A stretch of 64,000 nucleotides of DNA. Source: Phytopseudomonas argentinensis (GTDB taxonomy: Bacteria > Pseudomonadota > Gammaproteobacteria > Pseudomonadales > Pseudomonadaceae). Under the pieces are notes generated by a model that was not told the DNA's origin, ran no database searches, and saw only the letters and a program-made list of their open reading frames with translations. The translations under genes were made by a program, and so were the position numbers. Positions 7,780 to 17,161 of the stretch are shown in pieces (position 1 is the first letter of the stretch; the number at the start of each line of letters is the position of its first letter). The stretch is from contig NZ_FORC01000003.1 in NCBI RefSeq assembly GCF_900113905.1, positions 1-64,000 of the forward strand, written 5' to 3'.

Positions 7780-10700
7780 ATGTTCCATACCGTACTGATC
7801 GCCAACCGTGGCGAGATCGCCGTCCGCGCCATCCGAACCCTCAAGCGCCTGGGTGTGAAGAGCGTGGCGGTGTATTCCGATGCCGACCACAATGCCCAGC
7901 ACGTGCGTGATGCCGACGTGGCCGTGGCCCTGGGCGGCGACAAGGCCGCCGACAGCTACCTGCGTATCGACAAGATTCTCGCCGCCGCCCGAGAAACCGG
8001 CGCCCAGGCGATCTATCCCGGTTACGGTTTCCTGTCGGAGAGCGCCGAGTTCGCCGAGGCGTGCGAGAGCGCCGGCATCGCCTTCGTCGGCCCGACGCCC
8101 GCTCAGATCCGCGAATTCGGCCTCAAGCACCGCGCCCGTGAACTGGCCGCCGAGGCCCAGGTGCCAATGGCGCCCGGCACCGGCCTGCTGCACAGCCTCG
8201 ACGACGCCCTGGCTGCCGCCGAAGGCATCGGCTACCCGATCATGCTCAAGACCACCGCCGGTGGCGGCGGTATCGGCCTGACCCGCTGCGCCGATGCCGT
8301 GGCCCTGGCCAGCGCCTACGACAGCGTCAAGCGCATGGGCGAGCAGTTCTTCAGTGACGCCGGCGTTTTCATCGAGCGTTTCGTCGACCAGGCACGACAC
8401 GTCGAAGTGCAGATCTTCGGCGACGGCAAAGGTCGCGTGGCCGCCCTCGGCGAGCGCGACTGTTCGCTGCAGCGGCGCAACCAGAAAGTGGTCGAGGAAA
8501 CCCCGGCGCCGAACCTGCCCCAGGCCACCCGCGAACGCCTGCACGCGGCGGCCATTCAGCTCGGCGAGTCGGTGAGCTACCGCAGCGCCGGCACCGTGGA
8601 GTTCATCTACGACGCCGCCCGCGACGATTTCTACTTTCTCGAGGTGAACACCCGCCTGCAGGTCGAGCACCCGGTCACCGAGATGGTCACCGGCCTGGAC
8701 CTGATCGAGTGCATGCTGCGCGTGGCCGCCGGCGACGAGCTCGATTGGGCGGCCCTCAACCGCGCCCCGCAAGGCGCCGCCATCGAAGTGCGCATCTATG
8801 CCGAAGACCCGCTGAAGAACTTCCAGCCCAGCCCGGGCGTGCTTACCGACGTGCATTTCCCGGATGACGTACGTGTCGATGGCTGGGTCAGCAGCGGCAG
8901 CGAGGTCTCCGCGTTCTATGACCCGATGATCGCCAAGCTGATCGTCCACGCGCCAAGCCGCGATGAGGCCATCGCCAAGTTGCACAAAGCCCTGGGCGAA
9001 ACCCGCCTGCACGGCATCGCCAGCAACCTCGACTACCTGCGCCAGGTGGTGGCCGAACCGCGCTTCCACAGTGCGCAGATCTGGACGCGCCTGCTCGACA
9101 CCTTCAGCTACGCGGCCCAGGTAGTCGAAGTGCTGGAGCCCGGCACCTACAGCAGCGTGCAGGATTTCCCGGGCCGCCTCGGCTACTGGGACATCGGCGT
9201 GCCGCCGTCCGGCCCTATGGACGATTACGCCTTCCGCCTGGCCAACCGCATCGTCGGCAACCACGAGAGCGCCGCCGGATTGGAATTCACCCTGCAGGGC
9301 CCGAGCCTGCGCTTTCACAGCGACGCGCTGATCGCCCTCGCCGGAGCTGACTGTCCGGCCGAACTGGATGGCGAAACGGTGCCCTACTGGGCGCCGATTG
9401 CCATCAAGGCCGGCCAGGTGCTCAAGCTCGGCCGCGCGCAAAGTGGCTGCCGCACCTACCTGGCGGTGCGCGGTGGCTTCGACGTGCCGGTGTACCTGGG
9501 CAGCCGCTCGACCTTCGCCCTCGGCCAGTTCGGAGGCCATGCCGGGCGCACCCTGCGCGCCGCGGACATGCTGGCCATCTCCCAACCAGGGCTGCCGGCC
9601 TGCACCACGCCGGCACCGGTCAGCGAGCCGCAAGCGCTGGCCGACAGCCTGATTCCCGCCTACGGCACCACCTGGAACATCGGCGTGCTCTACGGGCCCC
9701 ATGGCGCGCCGGACTTTTTCACCCCGGAGGCCATCGAACAGTTCTTCGCCGCCGACTGGCAGGTGCACTACAACTCCAACCGCCTGGGCGTGCGCCTGTC
9801 CGGGCCGAAGCCGAGCTGGACCCGCGCCGACGGCGGCGAGGCCGGCCTGCATCCGTCCAACGTGCATGACTGCGAATACGCCATCGGCGCCATCAACTTC
9901 ACCGGCGACTTCCCGGTGATCCTCACCAAGGACGGCCCCAGCCTCGGCGGTTTCGTCTGCCCGGTGACCATCGCCAAGGCCGAGCTGTGGAAGGTCGGCC
10001 AGGTCAAGCCGGGTGACACCCTGCGCTTTCACCCGATCAGCTTCGAACAGGCCCAGGCGCTGGAGCAGGCGCAACTGGCCAGCCTGGAAAGCCTGAGCGC
10101 GATCAGCGCCGCGCAACTACCGGCGCCGAGCCTGCAGCCGGTCGACACCGTATCGGCCACCATCCTCGCCGAACTGCCGGCCGACGGCAGCCGCCCGCGC
10201 GCCGTGTACCGGCAGGCGGGCGATGCCTACATCCTGCTCGAATACGGCGACAACGTGCTCGACCTGGCGCTGCGCCTGCGCGTGCACCTGTTGATGGAAG
10301 CACTCAAGGCCCAGCCGCTCGCCGGCCTGGAAGAACTGGCGCCCGGCGTGCGCTCCCTGCAACTGCGTTATGACAGCCGCGTGCTGCACCAGCAGGCGCT
10401 GCTCGACCACCTGCTGGGCCTGGAGTCCAACCTGGGCGACGTGGCAGACCTCAAGGTGCCGACCCGCATCGTCCACCTGCCAATGGCCTTCGAGGACAGC
10501 GCCACCCTGGCCGCCGTCACCCGCTACAGCGAGACGGTGCGCAGCCAGGCGCCGTGGCTGCCGAACAACGTCGACTTCATCCAGCGCGCCAATGGCCTGG
10601 CCACCCGCGAGGAAGTGCGCGACATCCTGTTCGACGCCAGCTACCTGATTCTCGGCCTCGGCGACGTCTACCTCGACGCCCCCTGCGCCGTGCCGCTCGA

Positions 10701-11409
10701 CCCGCGCCACCGCCTGCTCAGCTCCAAGTACAACCCGGCGCGCACCTACACCGCCGAAGGCACCGTGGGCATCGGTGGCATGTACATGTGCATCTACGGC
10801 ATGGACTCGCCCGGCGGCTACCAGCTGGTCGGCCGCACCCTGCCGATCTGGAACAAGTTCGTGAAGAACGCCCAGTTCGAGGGCGGCCAGCCGTGGCTGC
10901 TGCACTTCTTCGACCAGGTGCGTTTCTACCCGGTCAGCGAGGCCGAGCTGGACGACTTCCGCGAGGCGTTCCGTGAAGGCCGCGCGCAGATAAGGATCGA
11001 GCAGAGCACCTTCGATTTCGCCGAGTACCAGGGCTTCCTGGCCGACAACGCGGCGAGCATCAGCGACTTCCAGCGCCAGCAGAAACAGGCCTTCGATGCC
11101 GAAGTGCAGCTGTGGCGCGACGACGATGCCGATAGCCACGCCGCGCCAGCTGCCAGCCTGGAGGACGACGAAGCAATCGATGGTCATCTGGTCAGCGCGG
11201 ACATGTGCGGCAGCGTCTGGAAGGTACTGGTCGAGCCCGGCCAGTACGTCGAGGCCGGTGCCACGCTGCTGGTGGTCGAGGCGATGAAAATGGAGCTGGC
11301 CGTGCTCGCGCCCCTGGCCGGCACGGTCAAGGCCGTGCGTTGCCAGCCGGGCAAGGCGGTCACCCCGGGTGACGCACTGCTGGTGCTCGAACCTGGCGAG
11401 GCCGCCTGA
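7780..11409 (+). CDS. uca: Urea carboxylase (biotin-dependent)
   Basis: A multidomain ATP- and biotin-dependent carboxylase of 1209 residues that converts urea to allophanate. The biotin carboxylase domain occupies about 1-450, from FHTVLIANRGEIAVRAIRTL through EVNTRLQVEHPVTEM. The KipI/KipA-like carboxyltransferase region follows, about 455-1050. A biotinyl domain ends the protein, with Lys1170 in VEAMKMEL. The carboxyltransferase segment contains GAINFTGD. From memory, Asn at this place marks urea carboxylases, whereas guanidine carboxylases have Asp. No carboxyguanidine deiminase subunits are nearby, and allophanate hydrolase precedes it, so urea is the best substrate call. It ends one base before the GntR gene. 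Confidence 0.92.
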   Translation: MFHTVLIANRGEIAVRAIRTLKRLGVKSVAVYSDADHNAQHVRDADVAVALGGDKAADSYLRIDKILAAARETGAQAIYPGYGFLSESAEFAEACESAGIAFVGPTPAQIREFGLKHRARELAAEAQVPMAPGTGLLHSLDDALAAAEGIGYPIMLKTTAGGGGIGLTRCADAVALASAYDSVKRMGEQFFSDAGVFIERFVDQARHVEVQIFGDGKGRVAALGERDCSLQRRNQKVVEETPAPNLPQATRERLHAAAIQLGESVSYRSAGTVEFIYDAARDDFYFLEVNTRLQVEHPVTEMVTGLDLIECMLRVAAGDELDWAALNRAPQGAAIEVRIYAEDPLKNFQPSPGVLTDVHFPDDVRVDGWVSSGSEVSAFYDPMIAKLIVHAPSRDEAIAKLHKALGETRLHGIASNLDYLRQVVAEPRFHSAQIWTRLLDTFSYAAQVVEVLEPGTYSSVQDFPGRLGYWDIGVPPSGPMDDYAFRLANRIVGNHESAAGLEFTLQGPSLRFHSDALIALAGADCPAELDGETVPYWAPIAIKAGQVLKLGRAQSGCRTYLAVRGGFDVPVYLGSRSTFALGQFGGHAGRTLRAADMLAISQPGLPACTTPAPVSEPQALADSLIPAYGTTWNIGVLYGPHGAPDFFTPEAIEQFFAADWQVHYNSNRLGVRLSGPKPSWTRADGGEAGLHPSNVHDCEYAIGAINFTGDFPVILTKDGPSLGGFVCPVTIAKAELWKVGQVKPGDTLRFHPISFEQAQALEQAQLASLESLSAISAAQLPAPSLQPVDTVSATILAELPADGSRPRAVYRQAGDAYILLEYGDNVLDLALRLRVHLLMEALKAQPLAGLEELAPGVRSLQLRYDSRVLHQQALLDHLLGLESNLGDVADLKVPTRIVHLPMAFEDSATLAAVTRYSETVRSQAPWLPNNVDFIQRANGLATREEVRDILFDASYLILGLGDVYLDAPCAVPLDPRHRLLSSKYNPARTYTAEGTVGIGGMYMCIYGMDSPGGYQLVGRTLPIWNKFVKNAQFEGGQPWLLHFFDQVRFYPVSEAELDDFREAFREGRAQIRIEQSTFDFAEYQGFLADNAASISDFQRQQKQAFDAEVQLWRDDDADSHAAPAASLEDDEAIDGHLVSADMCGSVWKVLVEPGQYVEAGATLLVVEAMKMELAVLAPLAGTVKAVRCQPGKAVTPGDALLVLEPGEAA

Positions 11410-11410
11410 G

Positions 11411-12133
11411 ATGCAACTGGTCGATCCGATCAGGCGCGGCAAGGAGCGCCCGGAGAACCTCGCCGAGCGCATCTACGGCCAGCTCAAGGACGACATCTTC
11501 GAGTTTCGCCTGCTGCCCGGTGATCGCTTCAGCGAAGGCGAAGTCGCCGAGCGCATGGCGGCCAGCCGTACGCCGGTGCGCCAGGCCCTCTATCGCCTGG
11601 AGCGCGAGGGTTACCTGGAGGTGTATTTCCGCAGCGGCTGGCAGGTCAAGCCGTTCGACTTCGCCCACTTCGAGGAGCTCTACGACGTGCGCATCGTCCT
11701 CGAACAGGCGGCGGTCAGGCGCCTGTGCGACCGCGAGACGGAGGAAACACCCGCCCTGCTGAGCGAGCTGAAACGCATCTGGATGGTGGCGCCCGAACAG
11801 CGCCTGGAAGACGGCCGCGAAGTTTCCCGGCTCGACGAGCGCTTCCACTGCCAACTGGTGGAGGCCACCGGCAACCGCGAGATGGCTCGCCTGCACGGCG
11901 AGGTCAGCGAAAAGATCCGCATCATCCGGCGCCTGGATTTCACCCAGACGCCGCGGGTGGAAGCCACCTACGACGAACACGCACGGATTCTCGGCGCGAT
12001 CCTGTCGCGCCGCTGCGAAGAGGCACAGCTGTTGCTCAAGGCCCACATAGAGGTCAGCAAGGCGGAAGTGCGCAAGATCACCCTGCACATGCTGCACAGC
12101 GCTCGCGAGCGCGCCGTGCAGGCGCAGGGCTGA
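11411..12133 (+). CDS. GntR-family transcriptional regulator (FCD domain)
   Basis: A 241-residue regulator with an N-terminal winged helix (about 15-80: ERIYGQLKDDIFEFRLLPGD, then SEGEVAERMAASRTPVRQAL). An all-helical FadR-type ligand domain follows, with DERFHCQLVEATGN and a late YDEHARILGAI metal/ligand motif. The ATG at 11411 is one base after the urea carboxylase stop, so the two are translationally coupled. An upstream in-frame start at 11369 lies inside the carboxylase gene and is unlikely. Its position between the catabolic genes and the urea importer suggests it senses urea, allophanate or a related metabolite and tunes both modules (inference). Confidence 0.88.
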   Translation: MQLVDPIRRGKERPENLAERIYGQLKDDIFEFRLLPGDRFSEGEVAERMAASRTPVRQALYRLEREGYLEVYFRSGWQVKPFDFAHFEELYDVRIVLEQAAVRRLCDRETEETPALLSELKRIWMVAPEQRLEDGREVSRLDERFHCQLVEATGNREMARLHGEVSEKIRIIRRLDFTQTPRVEATYDEHARILGAILSRRCEEAQLLLKAHIEVSKAEVRKITLHMLHSARERAVQAQG

Positions 12134-12194
12134 CGTGATGCCCCTTGATCCACTGCCAACAACACATAACTCGTTTGTTAATGGAGATCGAACT

Positions 12195-13460
12195 ATGCAA
12201 CGTCGCAGCCTGATCAAGGCCTTCACCCTGTCCGCTTCCATCGTCGCCATGGGCCTGAGCTGGACAGTGCAGGCCGCCGAGACCATCAAGGTCGGCATCC
12301 TGCACTCGCTGTCCGGCACCATGGCCATCTCGGAAACCTCCCTGAAAGACATGGCGCTGATGACCATCGACGAGATCAACGCCAAGGGCGGCGTGCTCGG
12401 CAAGCAGCTCGAGCCGGTGGTGGTCGACCCGGCATCGAACTGGCCGCTGTTCGCCGAACGTGGCCGCCAGTTGCTGACCCAGGACAAGGTCGCGGTGACC
12501 TTCGGCTGCTGGACCAGCGTGTCGCGTAAATCGGTGCTGCCGGTCTACGAGGAACTCAACGGCCTGCTGTTCTACCCCGTGCAGTACGAAGGCGAGGAAA
12601 TGTCGCCGAACGTGTTCTACACCGGCGCCGCGCCGAACCAACAGGCGATCCCGGCGGTGGAATACCTGCTCAGCGAAGACGGCGGCGGCGCCAAGCGCTT
12701 CTTCCTGCTCGGCACCGACTACGTCTACCCGCGCACCACCAACAAGATCCTGCGCGCCTTCCTGCACAGCAAGGGCGTGCAGGACAAGGACATCGAAGAG
12801 GTTTACACGCCTTTCGGCCACAGCGATTATCAGACCATCGTCGCCAACATCAAGAAGTTCTCCGCCGGCGGCAAGACCGCGGTGGTGTCTACCGTCAACG
12901 GCGACTCCAACGTGCCGTTCTACAAGGAGCTGGCCAACCAGGGCATCGAAGCCACCGACGTGCCGGTGGTGGCCTTCTCGGTCGGCGAGGAAGAGCTGCG
13001 CGGCATCGACACCAAGCCGCTGGTCGGCCACCTGGCGGCCTGGAACTACTTCCAGTCCGTGGAGAACCCGGTCAACGAGAAGTTCGTCGCCGACTGGAAG
13101 GCCTACGCCAAGGCCAAGAAGCTGCCGAACGCCGACACCGTGGTGACCAACGACCCGATGGAAGCCACCTACGTGGGCATCCACATGTGGGCCCAGGCGG
13201 TCGAGAAGGCCGGTACCACCGACGTCGACAAGGTACGCGCCGCCATGGCCGGCCAGGAGTTCGCGGCACCAAGCGGCTTCACCCTGAAGATGGACGAGAA
13301 GAACCATCACCTGCACAAGCCGGTGATGATCGGTGAAGTCCAGGACGACGGCCAGTTTTCGGTGGTCTGGGAAACCGAAGGGCCGATCCGCGCCCAGCCG
13401 TGGAGCCCGTACATCGAAGGCAACGACAAGAAAGCCGACACCCCGGTGAAATCGAACTGA
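12195..13460 (+). CDS. urtA: Urea ABC transporter, periplasmic substrate-binding protein
   Basis: A 421-residue periplasmic receptor of the branched-chain amino-acid type. A signal peptide occupies residues 1-29 (RRSLIK basic start, hydrophobic core, cleavage near VQAAET). The mature part has the UrtA hallmark regions VGILHSLSGTMAISE, VVVDPASNWPLFAE and FGCWTSVSRKSVLPV, then FYPVQYEGEE and YTGAAPNQQAIPAVEYL. The start was taken at 12195, preceded by an AATGGAG site. It is the first gene of urtABCDE, about 60 bases after the GntR gene. A very strong hairpin follows its stop, which may raise its expression relative to the membrane genes. Confidence 0.95.
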   Translation: MQRRSLIKAFTLSASIVAMGLSWTVQAAETIKVGILHSLSGTMAISETSLKDMALMTIDEINAKGGVLGKQLEPVVVDPASNWPLFAERGRQLLTQDKVAVTFGCWTSVSRKSVLPVYEELNGLLFYPVQYEGEEMSPNVFYTGAAPNQQAIPAVEYLLSEDGGGAKRFFLLGTDYVYPRTTNKILRAFLHSKGVQDKDIEEVYTPFGHSDYQTIVANIKKFSAGGKTAVVSTVNGDSNVPFYKELANQGIEATDVPVVAFSVGEEELRGIDTKPLVGHLAAWNYFQSVENPVNEKFVADWKAYAKAKKLPNADTVVTNDPMEATYVGIHMWAQAVEKAGTTDVDKVRAAMAGQEFAAPSGFTLKMDEKNHHLHKPVMIGEVQDDGQFSVVWETEGPIRAQPWSPYIEGNDKKADTPVKSN

Positions 13461-13473
13461 GCCGAGCCGCAGC

Positions 13474-13509
13474 GCGGGAGCCGGAGGACAGATGTCCTCC
13501 GGCTCCCGC
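13474..13509 (+). other. 17-bp perfect hairpin between urtA and urtB
   Basis: GCGGGAGCCGGAGGACA and its exact complement are separated by only GA, 13 bases after the urtA stop. The stem contains GGAGG-like sequence. No T run follows and the urtB ribosome site (AAGGA, 13534-13538) lies downstream. It resembles the intercistronic stem-loops that protect binding-protein mRNA from 3' decay. Confidence 0.75.
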
Positions 13510-13545
13510 CGCTCCCGTCAGCAACGGGATACCAAGGACATGCCA

Positions 13546-15117
13546 ATGCCTTATGCCTTTGCCCGAATTCTCTTGAGCCTGCTGCTCCTGCTGCCGTTTG
13601 CTGCCCAGGCAAACGAAGCCGACGATTTCGTCGCCGCCAGCCCGGCGCAGCAAGCCAAACTGCTGGAGAGCTGGGCCGCCATGCCCACCCTGGAGCGCCA
13701 GCCGCTGCTCGATGCGCTGCAGCAGGGCCTCGTGGCCGCCGACAGCGACAAGCGCGCCTTTATCGAAACCGATAATGGCTACCGCGCCGCCGACGGCGAT
13801 GCCGAGCCGCAAGGCAGCCCGCGCAAACTGCGCCTGAACAATCGCCTGCGCGGGTTGATCGCCAACGCCCAGGCCAGCCACCAGTTGCTCGCCGATGATG
13901 CAGCCGTACGCCTGAGCGCCGCCCGGCAATTGCAGAAGAGCGCCCAGCCGGCGCAACTGCCGCTGCTCGCCCAGGCGCAAGCCAAGGAAGACGACGACGC
14001 CGTACGCGACGCCCTGAACCTTGCCCTGGCCAATCTGCAACTGGTCGACGCCAACCCGGCGGTACGCCTGGCTGCCGTGCGCCTGCTTGGCGAGACCGGT
14101 GAGCCGCTGGCTCGCACCCGCCTGGAAAACCTGCTGCAGCCCGGTGTGGAAAGTGATGCCGGCGTGCGCACCGCCGCCGAAACCAGCCTCGCCCAGGTCA
14201 AGCGCAAGCTGCTGATCGGCGAGCTGCTCGGCCAGGCGTTCAGCGGCATGAGCCTGGGCTCGATCCTGCTGCTCGCCGCCCTCGGTCTGGCCATCACCTT
14301 CGGCCTGCTCGGGGTGATCAACATGGCCCATGGCGAGATGCTGATGCTCGGCGCCTACTCCACCTACATGGTGCAGATCCTCTTCCAGCGCTTCGCACCC
14401 GACGCCCTGGCACTGTATCCGCTGGTCGCCCTGCCGGTGGCCTTCGGCGTGACCGCGGTGATCGGCATGGCCCTGGAGCGCATGGTGATTCGCCACCTCT
14501 ATGGCCGCCCGCTGGAAACCCTGCTGGCTACCTGGGGCATCAGCCTGATCCTGATCCAGCTGGTGCGCGTACTGTTCGGTGCGCAGAACGTCGAAGTGGC
14601 CAACCCCTACTGGCTGTCCGGCGGCATCCAGGTGCTGCCCAACCTGGTGCTACCGTACAACCGCATCGTGATCATCGGCTTCGCCCTGGCCGTGGTGGTG
14701 CTCACCTGGCTGCTGCTCAACAAGACTCGCCTGGGCCTCAACGTCAGGGCCGTGACGCAGAACCGCAATATGGCCGCCTGCTGTGGCGTGCCAACCGGTC
14801 GCGTGGACATGCTGGCCTTCGGCCTTGGCTCTGGCATTGCCGGCCTCGGCGGCGTGGCGCTGAGCCAGATCGGCAACGTCGGCCCGGACCTCGGCCAGAG
14901 CTACATCATCGATTCGTTCCTGGTGGTGGTGCTTGGCGGCGTCGGCCAACTGGCCGGCAGCGTGATGGCGGCCTTCGGCCTGGGTATCGCCAACAAGATC
15001 CTCGAGCCGCAAATCGGCGCCGTACTCGGCAAGATCCTTATCCTCGCGCTGATCATTCTGTTTATCCAGAAGCGTCCGCAGGGCCTGTTCGCCTTGAAAG
15101 GGAGGGTGATCGATTGA
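13546..15117 (+). CDS. urtB: Urea ABC transporter permease UrtB
   Basis: A LivH-type inner-membrane permease of 523 residues. The protein begins with a signal-like hydrophobic segment (about 1-20). A long periplasmic helical region of about 200 residues follows, rich in Ala/Leu and HEAT-like, which is characteristic of UrtB. Then come about eight membrane helices from ILLLAALGLAITFGLLG to the end. GVINMAHGEMLMLGAY is the conserved permease motif. Start: ATG 13546 has AAGGA 7 bases upstream; ATG 13540 is too close to that site. A REP-type repeat separates it from urtC. Confidence 0.93.
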   Translation: MPYAFARILLSLLLLLPFAAQANEADDFVAASPAQQAKLLESWAAMPTLERQPLLDALQQGLVAADSDKRAFIETDNGYRAADGDAEPQGSPRKLRLNNRLRGLIANAQASHQLLADDAAVRLSAARQLQKSAQPAQLPLLAQAQAKEDDDAVRDALNLALANLQLVDANPAVRLAAVRLLGETGEPLARTRLENLLQPGVESDAGVRTAAETSLAQVKRKLLIGELLGQAFSGMSLGSILLLAALGLAITFGLLGVINMAHGEMLMLGAYSTYMVQILFQRFAPDALALYPLVALPVAFGVTAVIGMALERMVIRHLYGRPLETLLATWGISLILIQLVRVLFGAQNVEVANPYWLSGGIQVLPNLVLPYNRIVIIGFALAVVVLTWLLLNKTRLGLNVRAVTQNRNMAACCGVPTGRVDMLAFGLGSGIAGLGGVALSQIGNVGPDLGQSYIIDSFLVVVLGGVGQLAGSVMAAFGLGIANKILEPQIGAVLGKILILALIILFIQKRPQGLFALKGRVID

Positions 15118-15140
15118 ACATCATGACCTGCCACCACGCC

Positions 15141-15206
15141 GTGGGAGCTGGCCATGCCGGCGACTGCCTCCCCATCATCGTTCGCGCCCATGGCGCGCTC
15201 CCACAG
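15141..15206. repeat. REP-type inverted pair inside the urt operon (urtB/urtC)
   Basis: GTGGGAGCTGGCCATGCCGG faces CCATGGCGCGCTCCCACAG across about 20 bases, the standard facing-REP arrangement of pseudomonads. It occupies most of the 112-bp gap between urtB and urtC. It ends about 24 bases before the urtC start, just ahead of its ribosome site. Confidence 0.72.
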
Positions 15207-15229
15207 GTCGGATTACAGGGGATTAACCG

Positions 15230-16318
15230 ATGAACGCCGCCAACCAAACGTTGCTGGCCCGCGCCAGCCACAGGCTCGGCCCGCAGGTGTCGCTGGCCAT
15301 CGGCCTGCTGGTGCTCGCCGTACTGGCCGCCATGCCGCTGCTGCATCTGCTGCCCGGCGACCATGCGCTGCACGTTTCCGCCTACAGCCTGACCCTGGTC
15401 GGCAAGATCCTCTGCTACTGCATCGTCGCCCTGGCGCTGGATCTGGTCTGGGGCTACGCCGGCCTGTTGTCCCTCGGCCACGGCCTGTTCTTCGCCCTGG
15501 GCGGCTACGCCATGGGCATGTACCTGATGCGTGAGGCCGCCGGCGACGGTCTGCCGGCGTTCATGGGCTTTCTCGCCTGGAGCGAGCTGCCCTGGTACTG
15601 GTACGGCACCGACAATTTCCTCTGGGCCCTGTGCCTGGTAGTGCTGGCGCCCGGCCTGCTGGCACTGGTGTTCGGCTTCTTCGCCTTTCGCTCGCGAATC
15701 AAGGGCGTGTATTTCTCGATCATGACCCAGGCGCTGACCTTCGCCGGCATGCTGCTGTTCTTTCGCAACGAGACCGGTTTCGGCGGCAACAACGGCTTCA
15801 CCAATTTTCGCAGCATCCTCGGCTTCGAGATTACCGCGGCAGGCACCCGCGCCACGCTGTTCGCGCTCACCGTGCTGCTGCTGGTCGGCAGCCTGTACCT
15901 GGGCTGGCGCCTGGCGCGCAGCAAGTTCGGTCGGGTATTGACCGCCCTGCGCGACGCCGAGAACCGCCTGATGTTCTGCGGCTACGATCCGCGCGGCTAC
16001 AAGCTGTTCATCTGGGTGCTGTCCGCCGTGCTCTGTGGCCTGGCCGGTGCGCTGTACGTGCCCCAGGTGGGCATCATCAACCCCAGCGAAATGGCCCCGA
16101 CGCAGTCCATCGAAGCCGCCGTGTGGGTGGCCCTCGGCGGGCGCGGCACGTTGATCGGCCCGCTGCTCGGCGCCGGCCTGGTCAACGGCATGAAGAGTTG
16201 GTTCACCGTGGCCTTTCCCGAGTACTGGCTGTTCGCCCTCGGCGCGCTGTTCATTGTGGTCACCCTGTTCCTGCCCAAGGGCGTCATCGGCCTGCTCAAA
16301 CGAGGGGACAAGTCATGA
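15230..16318 (+). CDS. urtC: Urea ABC transporter permease UrtC
   Basis: A LivM-type inner-membrane permease of 362 residues and the partner of UrtB. About nine hydrophobic segments are visible, from VSLAIGLLVLAVLAAMPLL onward. The family motifs GYAGLLSLGHGLFFALGGYAMG and GFGGNNGFTNF (the latter typical of UrtC) are present. Near the end is SIEAAVWVALGGRGTLIGPLLG. The ATG at 15230 is preceded by AGGGGA. Its stop overlaps the urtD start (ATGA), so translation is coupled. Confidence 0.94.
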   Translation: MNAANQTLLARASHRLGPQVSLAIGLLVLAVLAAMPLLHLLPGDHALHVSAYSLTLVGKILCYCIVALALDLVWGYAGLLSLGHGLFFALGGYAMGMYLMREAAGDGLPAFMGFLAWSELPWYWYGTDNFLWALCLVVLAPGLLALVFGFFAFRSRIKGVYFSIMTQALTFAGMLLFFRNETGFGGNNGFTNFRSILGFEITAAGTRATLFALTVLLLVGSLYLGWRLARSKFGRVLTALRDAENRLMFCGYDPRGYKLFIWVLSAVLCGLAGALYVPQVGIINPSEMAPTQSIEAAVWVALGGRGTLIGPLLGAGLVNGMKSWFTVAFPEYWLFALGALFIVVTLFLPKGVIGLLKRGDKS

Positions 16319-17154
16319 GAAGCGCACCCATCCCCGAGGCGATGATCGATCCGGCTGGCAGCAGCCGCGATGCCATCGGCCTGGGCCAGAGTGCGGGCAG
16401 TGGCCTGAACACGCGCCACGGCACCATCCTGACCCTGGAAGATATCAACGTCAGTTTCGACGGCTTCAAGGCACTCACCGACCTGACGCTGTATATCGGC
16501 GTTGGCGAGCTGCGCTGCATCATCGGCCCCAACGGTGCCGGCAAGACCACCCTGATGGACGTGATCACCGGCAAGACCCGGCCCAATAGCGGCGTAGCGT
16601 TTTTCGGTGAAACCTTCGACCTGACCCAGATGAGCGAGGTCGAGATCGCCCAGGCCGGCATCGGCCGCAAGTTCCAGAAGCCGACGGTGTTCGAGGCCCT
16701 GAGCGTGTTCGAGAACCTCGAACTGGCGCAGAAGACCGACAAGTCGGTGTGGGCCAGCCTGCGCGCCAGGCTCAGCGGGGAGCAGCGCGACCGCATCGAC
16801 GAGGTGCTGGCCACCATTCGCCTGGACGGCTCGCGCCAGCGCCCGGCCGGCCTGCTGTCCCACGGCCAGAAGCAGTTCCTGGAGATCGGCATGCTGCTGG
16901 TGCAGGACCCGCAACTGCTGCTGCTCGACGAGCCGGTGGCGGGCATGACCGACGCGGAAACCGAATTCACCGCCGAGCTGTTCAAGTCCCTGGCGCGCAA
17001 GCACTCGCTGATGGTGGTCGAGCACGACATGGGCTTCGTCGGCAGCATCGCCGACCACGTCACCGTGCTGCACCAGGGCCGCGTGCTGGCCGAAGGTTCG
17101 CTCGACGCCGTGCAGGCCAACGAGAAGGTGATCGAGGTTTATCTGGGACGGTAA
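16315..17154 (+). CDS. urtD: Urea ABC transporter ATPase UrtD
   Basis: An ABC ATPase of 279 residues of the LivG type. A 40-residue N-terminal extension precedes the domain, which starts near LEDINVSFDGFKAL. Walker A is GPNGAGKTTLMD and the Q-loop region is GIGRKFQKPTVFE, typical of UrtD. The signature is LLSHGQKQFLEIGM, Walker B LLLLDEPVAGM and the H-loop VVEHDMGF. The ABC signature reads LSHGQ rather than LSGGQ, which is normal for this clade. It is coupled to urtC by a 4-base overlap. A dispersed repeat separates it from urtE. Confidence 0.94.
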   Translation: MRSAPIPEAMIDPAGSSRDAIGLGQSAGSGLNTRHGTILTLEDINVSFDGFKALTDLTLYIGVGELRCIIGPNGAGKTTLMDVITGKTRPNSGVAFFGETFDLTQMSEVEIAQAGIGRKFQKPTVFEALSVFENLELAQKTDKSVWASLRARLSGEQRDRIDEVLATIRLDGSRQRPAGLLSHGQKQFLEIGMLLVQDPQLLLLDEPVAGMTDAETEFTAELFKSLARKHSLMVVEHDMGFVGSIADHVTVLHQGRVLAEGSLDAVQANEKVIEVYLGR

Positions 17155-17161
17155 AGGATTC

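Noticed and set aside
6631..10116. A 1161-residue open frame on the minus strand opposite the urea carboxylase and allophanate hydrolase genes
   Set aside because: It is a mirror frame produced by high GC3 codon use, has no family motif and no ribosome site, and the plus strand has two unmistakable enzymes.
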